Positions 27,374 through 35,265 of a stretch of DNA of 64,000 nt are shown one piece after another. Origin of the DNA: Verticiella alkaliphila (GTDB taxonomy: Bacteria > Pseudomonadota > Gammaproteobacteria > Burkholderiales > Burkholderiaceae_B). The stretch is from positions 150,681 through 214,680 of the forward strand of contig NZ_JADCNH010000005.1 of assembly GCF_018904615.1 (NCBI RefSeq). The letters are read 5' to 3'. The notes beneath the pieces are model-generated. The model was not told where the DNA came from. It was given only the letters and a program-made list of their open reading frames with translations, and made no database searches. The position numbers and the translations under genes were made by a program. Within the stretch, counting starts at the first letter, position 1, and each line of letters starts with the position of its first letter.

Positions 27374-29299
27374 TCACGAGGATTTACGCACCCTCAAGTA
27401 CCATTCGCAGAGCAGGCGGACCTGCTTCTCGGTGTAGCCCTTCTCCACCATGCGCGCGACGAAGCTCTCGTGCTTGTTGCGGTCCTCGGCCGAGGCCTTG
27501 GCGTTGAAGGAGATCACCGGGAGCAGCTCTTCGGTGTTCGAGAACATCTTCTTCTCGATCACCTCGCGCAGCTTCTCGTAGCTCGTCCAGCGCGGGTTGT
27601 CGCCGCCGCTGCCGGCGCGTGCGCGCAGGACGAAGTTCACGATCTCGTTGCGAAAATCCTTGGGGTTGACGATGCCCGCCGGCTTCTCGATCTTCTCGAG
27701 CTCGGCGTTGAGCGAAGCGCGGTCGAAGCTCTCGCCAGTTTCCGGGTCGCGGAACTCCTCGTCCTGGATCCAGCAGTCCGCATACGTCACATAGCGGTCG
27801 AAGATGTTCTGACCATACTCCGCATAGGACTCCAGATACGCCGTCTGGATCTCCTTGCCGATGAACTCCGCGTAGCGCGGGGCGAGATAGCCCTTGATGA
27901 ACTCGGTGTAGCGCCGGCGCGTGTCGTCCGGGAAATCCTCCCGGCCGATGCGCTGGTCGAGCACGTACATCAGGTGGACCGGGTTGGCGGCCACTTCCGT
28001 CTGGTCGTAGTTGAAGACGCTCGAGAGCACCTTGAACGCGAAGCGAGTGGACACCCCGGTCATGCCTTCGTCGGTGCCAGCGTAGTCCTTGTACTCCTGC
28101 AGCGCCTTGGCCTTGGGATCGATGTCCTTCAGACTTTCGCCATCGTAGATGCGCATCTTGGAATACAGGCTGGAGTTCTCCGGCTCCTTCAGGCGCGTGA
28201 GCACCGAGAATTGCGCCAACATTTCCAGGGTGTGTGGGGCGCACGGCGCCGCCGAGAGAGAGCTGTGCTGCAGCAGCTTCTCGTAGATGCGGATCTCTTC
28301 GGATACCTGCAGGCAATACGGCACCTTCACGACATAGATCCGGTCGAGGAAGGCTTCGTTGTGCTTGTTGTTGCGGAAGGACTGCCACTCGGATTCATTC
28401 GAGTGCGCGAGGATCACCCCCGTGAACGGTATCGCGGAGAAGCCTTCGGTGCCCTTGAAGTTGCCCTCCTGCGTCGCGGTGAGCAACGGGTGCAGCATCT
28501 TGATGGGCGCCTTGAACATCTCGACGAACTCCAGCAGGCCCTGGTTGGCCAGGCACAGCCCGCCCGAGTAGCTGTAGGCGTCCGGGTCGTCCTGCGCGAA
28601 GCGATCGAGCTTGCGGATATCGACCTTGCCCACGAGCGAGGAAATGTCCTGGTTGTTCTCGTCGCCCGGCTCGGTCTTGGCGATCGCAACCTGGCGCAGG
28701 ACGGACGGGTTCAGGCGCACGACGCGGAACTTGGAAATGTCCCCATCGAATTCCTTCAATCGCTTGATGGCCCACGGCGACATGATGCCGTTGAGATAGC
28801 GACGCGGGATGCCGTATTCGGATTCCAGCGTGTCCCCAAAGCGGTCCGGATGAAAGAGACTCAACGGCGATTCGTTGACGGGCGAGCCCTTCAACGCATA
28901 GATGGGATAGGTCTCCATCAGCACCTTGAGCCGCTCGGCAATGGAGGATTTGCCTCCGCCCACGGGCCCCAGCAGATACAGGATCTGCTTGCGTTCTTCC
29001 AGCCCTTGGGCCGCGTGCTTGAAGAAGGCAACGATCTGGCCTATCGCATCCTCCATCCCGTAGAACTCGTGAAACGCGGGATATCGCTTGATGATGCGAT
29101 TACCGAACAGGCGCGACAAGCGGGAATCATTGCGCGTGTCCACCACCTCGGGCTCGCCGATCGCCGCGAGCATGCGCTCGGCGGCAGAGGCATAGACCAT
29201 CGGATCACGCTTGGCGAGGGCCAGGTATTCCTCGAGCGAGAGCTCGGATTCCTGGGTTCGCGCGTACTGCGCCTTGAAGCCTTCGAAGATAGTCGACAC
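27374..29299 (-). CDS. prkA: PrkA-type serine protein kinase / AAA+ protein
   Basis: 641-residue PrkA (YeaG) protein. The N-terminal AAA+ module has Walker A GPVGGGKSS (about residues 107-115). The C-terminal half carries the PrkA domain with weak similarity to kinases. Earlier work on the family reports kinase activity in Bacillus and a stationary-phase and nitrogen-stress role for E. coli YeaG. I choose the GTG at 29297-29299 because GGAGG lies 7 nt upstream; the TTG at 29303-29305 would sit almost on top of the ribosome site. First gene of prkA-yeaH-spoVR-trx. Confidence 0.94.
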   Translation of the reverse strand: MSTIFEGFKAQYARTQESELSLEEYLALAKRDPMVYASAAERMLAAIGEPEVVDTRNDSRLSRLFGNRIIKRYPAFHEFYGMEDAIGQIVAFFKHAAQGLEERKQILYLLGPVGGGKSSIAERLKVLMETYPIYALKGSPVNESPLSLFHPDRFGDTLESEYGIPRRYLNGIMSPWAIKRLKEFDGDISKFRVVRLNPSVLRQVAIAKTEPGDENNQDISSLVGKVDIRKLDRFAQDDPDAYSYSGGLCLANQGLLEFVEMFKAPIKMLHPLLTATQEGNFKGTEGFSAIPFTGVILAHSNESEWQSFRNNKHNEAFLDRIYVVKVPYCLQVSEEIRIYEKLLQHSSLSAAPCAPHTLEMLAQFSVLTRLKEPENSSLYSKMRIYDGESLKDIDPKAKALQEYKDYAGTDEGMTGVSTRFAFKVLSSVFNYDQTEVAANPVHLMYVLDQRIGREDFPDDTRRRYTEFIKGYLAPRYAEFIGKEIQTAYLESYAEYGQNIFDRYVTYADCWIQDEEFRDPETGESFDRASLNAELEKIEKPAGIVNPKDFRNEIVNFVLRARAGSGGDNPRWTSYEKLREVIEKKMFSNTEELLPVISFNAKASAEDRNKHESFVARMVEKGYTEKQVRLLCEWYLRVRKSS

Positions 29300-29848
29300 A
29301 GCCAATCCTCCATCAGCAACGTGCGGTACTGCAAAGGAACCGAAGAGACCCCATGAGCCCTTCTGCGCAAATTCCGGGCCGCACCAACACAGTTCCTATT
29401 CTGGTCTGATTCCCGCAGTGATGCCAGAGTTCCGAACGGTCTAGTGCGAACGACGGCCCGCGTGTTGCGGTACCGCAACCGGGGGCTGCAAGCCGTTGAA
29501 TGTGCGAGGGATTTTGTGGGGACAGCGCGGCGAAAAAAAACGCGGCAGGCGCAGCGGACAAGGTCCGCTCCATCGATGGCGACACGGACCTCACGCCAAC
29601 ACCGCGGGCTGTGTTGGCACGCTGCCGGTGCGAGGCAACCGTCGTGGTGCACGGTTGCGCACCGGCGTGGACATCGGCATGCGCACTGAGGCAATTCATC
29701 CTGTCTTCCCCGGGATGTGGCCCGGCGCCCGACAGGCGGGCGTGTGTTCTCAGCATACGCCTGCTGACGGGCATCGCGAAAGTCCCTTTGCAGGCATAAG
29801 CGCATGACGCGTGACAGGGGTCGCGGTGCCGTGAGCGCCGAGACGCGT
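29300..29848. other. Intergenic region upstream of prkA
   Basis: About 550 nt with no convincing gene. Short reading frames on both strands have no ribosome site and no recognisable sequence. On the minus strand a GGAACT and a TCAGA box separated by about 18 nt (29409-29437 region) weakly resemble an ECF/sigma-E type promoter for prkA, but the spacing is longer than usual. An A8 run lies near 29531. Confidence 0.4.
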
Positions 29849-30175
29849 TCAGCCCAGTTCGTCCTTGGCGAGCGGCGGCAAGCCGTGTCGGGCTCGCGCC
29901 TGATCGCAACGCGGATCGCCCGCCTCGAACTCGCGACAGGGCGACGGGCGCTGCGCGTAGATCTGGCAGCCCACTGACACGCCGATCTCGCCCACGAGCA
30001 CCTCGCAACGCGGCTTGCGCTGCTCGGTGCCACGCATGGCGACGTGGTGAAAGGTCAGGGGAACGGTGAGACCGGCGGGCACGATGCCCTCCGGGTGCAT
30101 ATCCGTCTCGGCCCAATAGAACGAGACACGGAAGTTGGCACAACAGGCGCCGCAACGGATGCACGGCTGGCTCAT
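29849..30175 (-). CDS. YkgJ-family cysteine-cluster protein
   Basis: 108-residue protein of the zinc/iron-chelating YkgJ family. It starts MSQPCIRCGACCANFRVSF with the CxxCxxCC cluster. Further conserved residues are PRCEVLVGEIGVSVGCQIYAQRPSPCREFE, here spread across residues about 55-90 (cysteines 58, 69 and 79 or so). It probably binds a metal; the biological role is unknown. The frame is open to 30379, but the ATG at 30173-30175 puts the cluster at the N terminus as in relatives. Single gene. Confidence 0.86.
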   Translation of the reverse strand: MSQPCIRCGACCANFRVSFYWAETDMHPEGIVPAGLTVPLTFHHVAMRGTEQRKPRCEVLVGEIGVSVGCQIYAQRPSPCREFEAGDPRCDQARARHGLPPLAKDELG

Positions 30176-30757
30176 GGGATTGCGCTCGGGTGAGAACCGC
30201 CCTGCAGGACGGCGGACGGCGATCATACTGCGGCGCCTGCTGCATGGGCAGGCCACGTCGCCCCCGGTGGCGCGCACGCCACACTCGCGCCCGATGCGAA
30301 ACGCTCGTGCGGTGAAAACGCCAGCCAGACGATCCCATGGGCATGGCCCGCCCCTCTTCGATGCAACGGCACGCGGCAAGCGCCTGGCCCACGCGGTTGA
30401 CCCCCGCGGGTTAGCCGTCCATACTCTCAGATACGTTCTCCCCCTCCTTCTGGATGCGCCGCATGTTCGTTCCGGTCACCGTGATGCCGCAGTCTCACCC
30501 TATGGGGTGGGCGCGCGCGTGCGCGGGTCCGGCGCGCGCGGCGCAGGCCGGCGCCCTTCCCGGGGCGCCGCGCACCGTGCAGCGCGTGCTCTGCAAAGAC
30601 CTGGCCTGCCTTGGCCAGGCTCGGCGAGCGCACTGACGGCACCGGCCAGGCCGGCCCCGCTCCCGAGCCCCTCTCTCCTCGCACTCCCTACCCGCCGCGC
30701 CTGGCCGTGCGGGCGAACGCATCTGTCCATCCTATCGCGATGGCATCCGAGGTCATC
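30176..30757. other. Intergenic region upstream of rnk
   Basis: About 580 nt without a credible gene. It holds a good sigma-70 promoter match (30397-30425) pointing at rnk and a very GC-rich, alternating GC stretch (about 30510-30560) that would fold strongly if transcribed. A 60-residue Arg/Ala-rich frame at 30454-30636 has no ribosome site and is not called. Confidence 0.5.
30397..30425 (+). promoter_or_regulatory. Possible sigma-70 promoter upstream of rnk
   Basis: TTGACC (30397-30402), 17-nt spacer, CATACT (30420-30425). The start would be near 30432, giving a leader of about 325 nt before rnk, or a separate small RNA. No terminator was seen before rnk. Confidence 0.4.
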
Positions 30758-31156
30758 ATGACTACCCAGCGTATCCTCACGCGCAGCGACGCCCTGCGCA
30801 TTCGCAACCTGGCCGAGCGCATGCCCGAGCTGCCCCATGGCGACGAGATCGCCGACACCTTGCTGGACCTAGTGGCACAGGCGCGCGTCATCGACGACGA
30901 GGCCAGCACCAGCCATGTGGGGCTCGGCAGTGTCGTGTCGTATGAAGTACAGGGCACGGCGGGCGTGCAGACGGTGACGGTGGTCGCCCCCGACGAGGCG
31001 GACGCACGCGCCGGCCGGATCTCGATCTTCACGCCCGTCGGACTGGCCCTGCTCGGGCTGCCCGAGGGTGGCGCAGGCCTGTTGCGCCTGCCGAATGGCC
31101 ACGAGCGCGCCGTGCGCGTGCAGACGGCCCAGCCAGGGCTGCTGCCGGCAGCATGA
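30758..31156 (+). CDS. rnk: Nucleoside diphosphate kinase regulator (Rnk / GreA-GreB C-terminal domain)
   Basis: 132-residue RNA-polymerase-binding protein of the Rnk family. Residues about 1-45 form a short helical N-terminal part and residues about 48-125 the GreA/GreB C-terminal FKBP-like domain (VGLGSVVSYEVQG, ISIFTPVGLALLGLPEG). It lacks the long coiled coil of GreA, as Rnk does. I use the ATG at 30758 because GAGG lies 7 nt upstream; the frame stays open to 30611, and an ATG at 30740 is possible. The last 15 residues are variable. Convergent with the aryl-CoA ligase. Confidence 0.88.
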   Translation: MTTQRILTRSDALRIRNLAERMPELPHGDEIADTLLDLVAQARVIDDEASTSHVGLGSVVSYEVQGTAGVQTVTVVAPDEADARAGRISIFTPVGLALLGLPEGGAGLLRLPNGHERAVRVQTAQPGLLPAA

Positions 31157-31216
31157 GTGCGCGGCAGGGGCCGGTGTCTTGCGCAGGCATCGGCTCGCTC
31201 GGACGCCTGCCGAGTG

Positions 31217-31242
31217 ACGCGCCGGCGCCGCTGCCGGCGCGT
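31217..31242. terminator. Convergent hairpin between rnk and ligase
   Basis: 10-bp stem ACGCGCCGGC (31217-31226) and GCCGGCGCGT (31233-31242), loop GCCGCT, placed between the two convergent stops. No T tract. Confidence 0.5.
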
Positions 31243-31244
31243 GA

Positions 31245-32848
31245 CTACTGCTTCAGACGGAAGCGCTGCAGCTTGCCGGTTTCGGTGCGCGGCAGCGCGT
31301 CGACGAACTCGACCGCACGCGGGTACTTGTAGGGCGCCGCCGTCTGCTTCACGTGATCCTGCAGGGCCTTGACCATGGCGGCGTCGCGCGCATGACCGGG
31401 ACGCAGCACCACGAAAGCCTTGACGAGCTGACCGCGCTCCTCGTCCGTCACGCCGACCACACCACACTCGGCCACGGCCGGATGCAGCATCAGGACATCC
31501 TCCACTTCGGGCGACGCGATGTTGTAGCCGCCGGAGATGATCATGTCATCCGTGCGCGACTGGTAGTGATAGAAGCCATCCTCGTCCACGAGGTAGGCAT
31601 CGCCCGTCAAGTTCCAGCCGCCTTTCACGTACGTGGCCTGACGCGCATCATCCAGATAGCGGCAACCCGTCGGGCCCTTGACGGCGAGCTTGCCCACCTG
31701 ACCCGGAGGCAGCGGGCGGCCCTCGTCGTCCATCACACACGCCTGGTAGCCGGGCACCGGCTTGCCGGTGGCACCCGCGCGGCCTCGGATTCGTCCGCAG
31801 AGATGAAGATGTGCAGCATCTCGGTGGAGCCGATGCCATCGATGAGCTCGATGCCCGTGGCTTCGCGCCAGAGCGCGCGCGTGGCAGCCGGCAGCGCCTC
31901 ACCCGCCGACACGCACTGGCGCAACGTGCCGCTGCGCAGCGCTGCGCCGTGCGCGGCCATGGCACGATAAGCGGTGGGCGCCGTGAAGAGGGTGGTCGCG
32001 CCGTAGGCCGCGATCGCGTCGACGAGCTGCTGCGGTCCGCACTTGGCCAGCAGCACGGTGGAGGCACCCACGCTCATCGGAAAGAGCAGCAGACCGCCCA
32101 AGCCGAAGGTGAAGGCCATGGGCGGGCTGCCGATGAAGACGTCATCCGGCTTGGGACGCAGCACGTGGCGCGGCCAGCAGGCGCAGATGGCCATCACGTC
32201 GCGGTGATTGTGCATGGTGGCCTTGGGCACCCCGGTCGTGCCGGACGTGAAGGCGAGGATGCAGGTGTCGGTGGCCGCCGTCGGCACGTTGGTGAACGTG
32301 TCGGGCTGGCGCGCCATGCGGGCCTCCAGGCCGTCGTCGCCGGCGTCGTTGAAGTACACGACCTGACGCACCACGTCGGTCTGGGCGAGCGCGCCTTCGC
32401 ACTCAGCAGCGAGATCGCGATCGCACAGGGCATGGCTCACGCGCGCTTTCTCGATGATCGGCACCAGCTCCTTGGCACGCAGCAGCGGCATGGTCGCCAC
32501 CGCGATGCCACCCGCCTTGATGACGCCGAACCAGACCGCCGCCATCATCGGCGTGTTCGGCGCCCGCAGCAGCACACGGTTGCCCGGCACGAGGCCCAGT
32601 TCCGAGACCAGCACGTTGGCGATCTGGTTGGCACGCGCGAGCAGATCGGCGTATGTCCAGCGCACGCCCTCGCCCTGGATGCACAGTCGCGCGCCCTCGC
32701 CTGCGGAAACGCGGGCATCGAGGAGCGCCTCGGCGCAGTTCAACTGGGCCGGGAACTGAAGCTCAGGCAGATCGAAGCGGTACTCGGGCTGCGCCTCGGG
32801 CGGCGGCAGGTTGTCGTTGGCAAAGGTGTCGATGTGAGCGCTGACCAT
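31245..32848 (-). pseudogene. Aryl-CoA ligase (benzoate/2-aminobenzoate-CoA ligase-like), frameshifted
   Basis: AMP-forming acyl-CoA ligase. Residues about 1-360 read from the ATG at 32846-32848 and hold the substrate region FDLPELQFPAQLNC, the P-loop-like LAFTSGTTGVPKATMH and the motif IGSTEMLHIF. The frame then breaks, and the C-terminal 170 residues (GDAYLVDEDGFYHYQSRTDD, then ISGGYNIASPEVE and the catalytic lysine region LPRTETGKLQRF) continue in another frame. Adding one G at the CCC run 31774-31776 restores PGYQACV and gives a 534-residue protein of normal length. Either a real 1-nt deletion or a sequence error. The promoter is strong and carries an operator-like palindrome. Confidence 0.85.
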
Positions 32849-32906
32849 GTCCTGACCTCGATGAGCGGGGAATCGGCAGCTCATCCGAGCCGCACGATCG
32901 ACGTGT

Positions 32907-32935
32907 ACGTTATTTCTAAATAATTTAGATGTCAA
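32907..32935 (-). promoter_or_regulatory. Promoter with operator palindrome for aryl-CoA ligase
   Basis: Minus strand: TTGACA (32930-32935), 17-nt spacer, TAACGT (32907-32912). The spacer holds a perfect 15-nt palindrome TCTAAATAATTTAGA (32915-32929). Such AT-rich palindromes inside promoters are typical of MarR- or TetR-type repressor sites. Transcription would start about 50 nt before the ligase ATG. No MarR gene is adjacent. Confidence 0.65.
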
Positions 32936-33050
32936 TTATCGGAACCCACTACCAGCGGTTCGGATAGCCTCAGACAGCCGTGGGAATCAGTGTGCGTGCA
33001 CCCGCGCGGCAGCGCAATCCGCGGGGCGCAATCCGAATCTGGCAGGCGCG

Positions 33051-33473
33051 TCAGCGGCCTGGCGCATCGCACGGCCTGAGCGGGATCTGCGGCAGGCGCA
33101 GCGCGGCCTGCAGGCGTGCAGCAAGGGCCTCACCATCGAGCTGGTTGCTCAGCCCCCCGGAGATCTGGAGGTGACCCTGCTCGATCGGCGCACGCACGGT
33201 GGGTTTGACCAGGATCTGCTCGCCCAGGCGTACCGCCAGCGTCTTGCCGATGTGCTTACCGGTCAGATCGGCCAGCTGGCGCGTGCCCTCCGGGCTGAAC
33301 GCCATGTTCACGACGGTCTGCCCCGTATGGCACTCGACGACGGCCTGGACGCGACGAACGTCGTCCGGCCCGACCGTCCACGGTCCGATCTGAAGTGTCT
33401 CGATGGATTGGGCGGCAGCAACCGTCGACAGGGCGGCCAGGCAGACGGTGACGCAGGAACGCAGAACTGACAT
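33051..33473 (-). CDS. Secreted protein resembling the SecD P1 head domain
   Basis: 140-residue protein with a signal peptide (residues 1-21, cut after VAAAQ). The segment AFSPEGTRQLADLTGKHIGK, then LAVRLGEQILVKPTVRAPIEQGHLQI in two parts and a final helix, follows the pattern of the periplasmic P1 head domain of SecD/SecDF. No membrane helices or SecD core are present, so it is a free-standing periplasmic head-like domain. Function unknown; it might bind unfolded proteins. Two cysteines (about 48 and 136) could pair. GGAGAG lies 5 nt before the ATG at 33471-33473. Confidence 0.72.
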   Translation of the reverse strand: MSVLRSCVTVCLAALSTVAAAQSIETLQIGPWTVGPDDVRRVQAVVECHTGQTVVNMAFSPEGTRQLADLTGKHIGKTLAVRLGEQILVKPTVRAPIEQGHLQISGGLSNQLDGEALAARLQAALRLPQIPLRPCDAPGR

Positions 33474-33640
33474 GAGGACTCTCCGGCAACGGGCGCGCGG
33501 CACCCGGAATTCACGAGCGCGTCGGCCCGCGGGCCGACGACAAGGAACCTCGACGATACCGGTTTCACGTCACAGGCGCGGCGAACCGGCGCGGCACGCG
33601 GGTTGCGCAAGGCAAGACCGTTCCCCCACAGGAGACGTTC

Positions 33641-33919
33641 ATGACATCCCAGCCAGACACGGATCCCCAGAAGCGCGACGTCGCCGGCACGCAAAGCGGA
33701 GCGCCGACGCAGGACGTGGGCGGCAGCGGCCGTCCGGCAGGTGATAACCGGCCCGACGCCGCCTCTCGCGAAGCCCCGATGGACGGCACGGGCGCACGGC
33801 CCGGGGGCGCGCATCCGGGCGGCAGCCCCGGCGCACCCGAAGGCGGCAACGGCAATCCCACGACGGGCGGCCAATCCGGCGCAGCCCAACCACGCGGCGA
33901 TGAACCCGCGAAACCCTGA
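33641..33919 (+). CDS. Small Gly/Pro-rich disordered protein
   Basis: 92-residue hydrophilic protein, rich in Gly, Pro, Asp and Gln, with no predicted fold, membrane segment or signal peptide. The AGGAGA site 5 nt before the ATG supports translation. Long open frames on the opposite strand (to 34101) exist only because of high GC and have no ribosome sites. It is followed 20 nt later by a second small acidic protein gene and a shared terminator, so the two look co-transcribed. I do not recognise a family; stress-related hydrophilic proteins often look like this. Confidence 0.55.
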   Translation: MTSQPDTDPQKRDVAGTQSGAPTQDVGGSGRPAGDNRPDAASREAPMDGTGARPGGAHPGGSPGAPEGGNGNPTTGGQSGAAQPRGDEPAKP

Positions 33920-33939
33920 ACGCTCGACCCGGAGGCCCT

Positions 33940-34086
33940 ATGGCTACCCAGACCCCCATGCCGGAAGACGGCGATCGTCCCGACGGCCCCATGCCCGAAG
34001 AAGCGGATGAGCAGACGCCAACGCAGGAACCGGCAAAACCTGCTCGTCCCATCGTGGATCACCCGGAGGAGCAGAATTCGGGTTAA
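33940..34086 (+). CDS. Small acidic disordered protein
   Basis: 48-residue protein beginning MATQTPMPEDGDRPDGP, rich in Pro, Glu and Asp, with net negative charge. GGAGG lies 5 nt before the ATG at 33940, a strong ribosome site. The stop TAA is 14 nt before a strong terminator. With the preceding gene it forms a two-gene unit of small hydrophilic proteins. No family recognised. Confidence 0.6.
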   Translation: MATQTPMPEDGDRPDGPMPEEADEQTPTQEPAKPARPIVDHPEEQNSG

Positions 34087-34100
34087 GCCCGCCGAACGCA

Positions 34101-34127
34101 AAAAAGCCCGCGCGAAGCGGGCTTTTT
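34101..34127. terminator. Bidirectional Rho-independent terminator
   Basis: Stem AAAAAGCCCGC (34101-34111) and GCGGGCTTTTT (34117-34127), loop GCGAA. It ends the small-protein unit on the plus strand and, with the A run read as T on the minus strand, the tRNA transcript. Confidence 0.9.
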
Positions 34128-34136
34128 CCTATCTTC

Positions 34137-34215
<79 letters not shown>

Positions 34216-34296
34216 TCGCCCGATGGCGGGACCGCGCATTGTATCCGCTTCCGGCGCGCCGCTGCCCGCCAGCGCATGCGCTCGGCGCACTCGACG

Positions 34297-35113
34297 TCAG
34301 TCGTGGCGCCACCCCAACGCTTGCCCCACACTGGCGGCGGCCTCGCGCACGGCCTGGGCGATGGCCCCATCCGGGTCGGGATCGAATCCGCCGGATGCGC
34401 CAAGCGCCGTCATCACGGCCACCACGCGGCCGGTGTAATCGAACACCGGTGCCGCGACCGCACTGATGCCGGGCAGGTTGGTATCGCGCACGGTCGCGCA
34501 GCCGCGCTCGCGTACTTCCTGGCGCAAGGCCTGCAAGGGGTCACGTTTGTGCAGCAACGCGCGCGCGCGGGAGAGACGTCGGCGAGCTCGGCCTGCGCCA
34601 GCGCTGTGATGCGGGCATCGTCCTGTGCACCCAGGAAGGCACGGCCCGTGGCGGACCACAGCAGCGACAGGACGGAGCCTGCGCGCACATTCACGGTGAC
34701 CGGCAGCCCGGGCTCTTCGAAACGCACGATCGTGGGCCCGAGATTGCCCATCACCGCCAGGAAGCAGGTGACGCCCAGTTGCTCGCGTAAACGCTGCAGC
34801 GCCGGCTCGGCCGCCCGGATGGGCTCGACTTGGCGCATTGCCGCCAAGCCGATGTCGATGGCGGCCGGGCCCAACGCATATTGCTGCGAAGCCGCGTCCT
34901 GCGTGACGAAGCCCGCTTCCATCAGGCTCACCAGATACCGATGCACCTTGGCCGGACTTTCGTCGACGCGCTGGGCAAGCACGGTCAGGCTGGCACGTCC
35001 GCCCAGCGCGGCAAGACCCTTCAGCACGTTCACCCCCGTCTCGGCCGCCTGCACGCGCTGGCGGCGTTCGCGCGGCGCGCCACGGAGGATACCTCTGAGG
35101 TGATGTCGGTCAT
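34297..35113 (-). pseudogene. IclR-family regulator with two 2-nt frameshifts
   Basis: The middle frame encodes a clear IclR regulator: winged helix AAETGVNVLKGLAALGG to FVTQDAASQQYALG, then the effector domain (QLGVTCFLAVMGNLG). After SPARA the frame is lost and the C-terminal effector part (LLHKRDPLQALRQEVRERG, RDTNLPGISAVAAPVFDYTG) continues in another frame. Removing one CG unit from the (CG)6 repeat at 34558-34569 restores it. The N terminus MTDITSEVSSVARR from the ATG at 35111-35113 likewise joins ERRQRVQ if one CG is removed at 35069-35074. The repaired protein has 270 residues, normal for IclR. Divergent from the Bug gene, which it would control. Confidence 0.78.
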
Positions 35114-35196
35114 GGTGGTCAGGACGGCTGCAACGGGGCTCATTCTACGAGGGCCGATGCCCCCGTATCGCCTTCGGGAAATCCCGGATTCTCGAT

Positions 35197-35223
35197 TACG
35201 CAATGCGTATTATATTTACGCAA
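35197..35223. promoter_or_regulatory. Probable IclR operator
   Basis: A perfect palindrome TACGCAATGCGTA (35197-35209) is followed by a second TACGCAA (35217-35223) exactly 20 nt from the first copy. The TATTAT at 35208-35213 could be a -10 box. Palindromes around CGCAA/TGCG are common IclR targets. It lies between the IclR gene and the Bug gene. Confidence 0.55.
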
Positions 35224-35265
35224 ATTGCGCGTGATGACGCAATCCTCAACCGGGTGGAGATGTTC

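Noticed and set aside
29612..29635. Possible sigma-54 promoter (TTGGCACG ...)
   Set aside because: The -24 part is good but the -12 GC is not at the right distance, and it points away from prkA with no gene behind it.
30454..30636. 60-residue plus-strand frame upstream of rnk
   Set aside because: No ribosome site; Arg/Ala-rich composition follows the GC-rich DNA.
33308..34101. Long minus-strand frames over the two small disordered protein genes
   Set aside because: No ribosome sites and Arg/Pro/Cys-rich nonsense-like sequence; the plus-strand frames have strong GGAGG-type sites and a shared terminator. The short genes are still only moderately certain.
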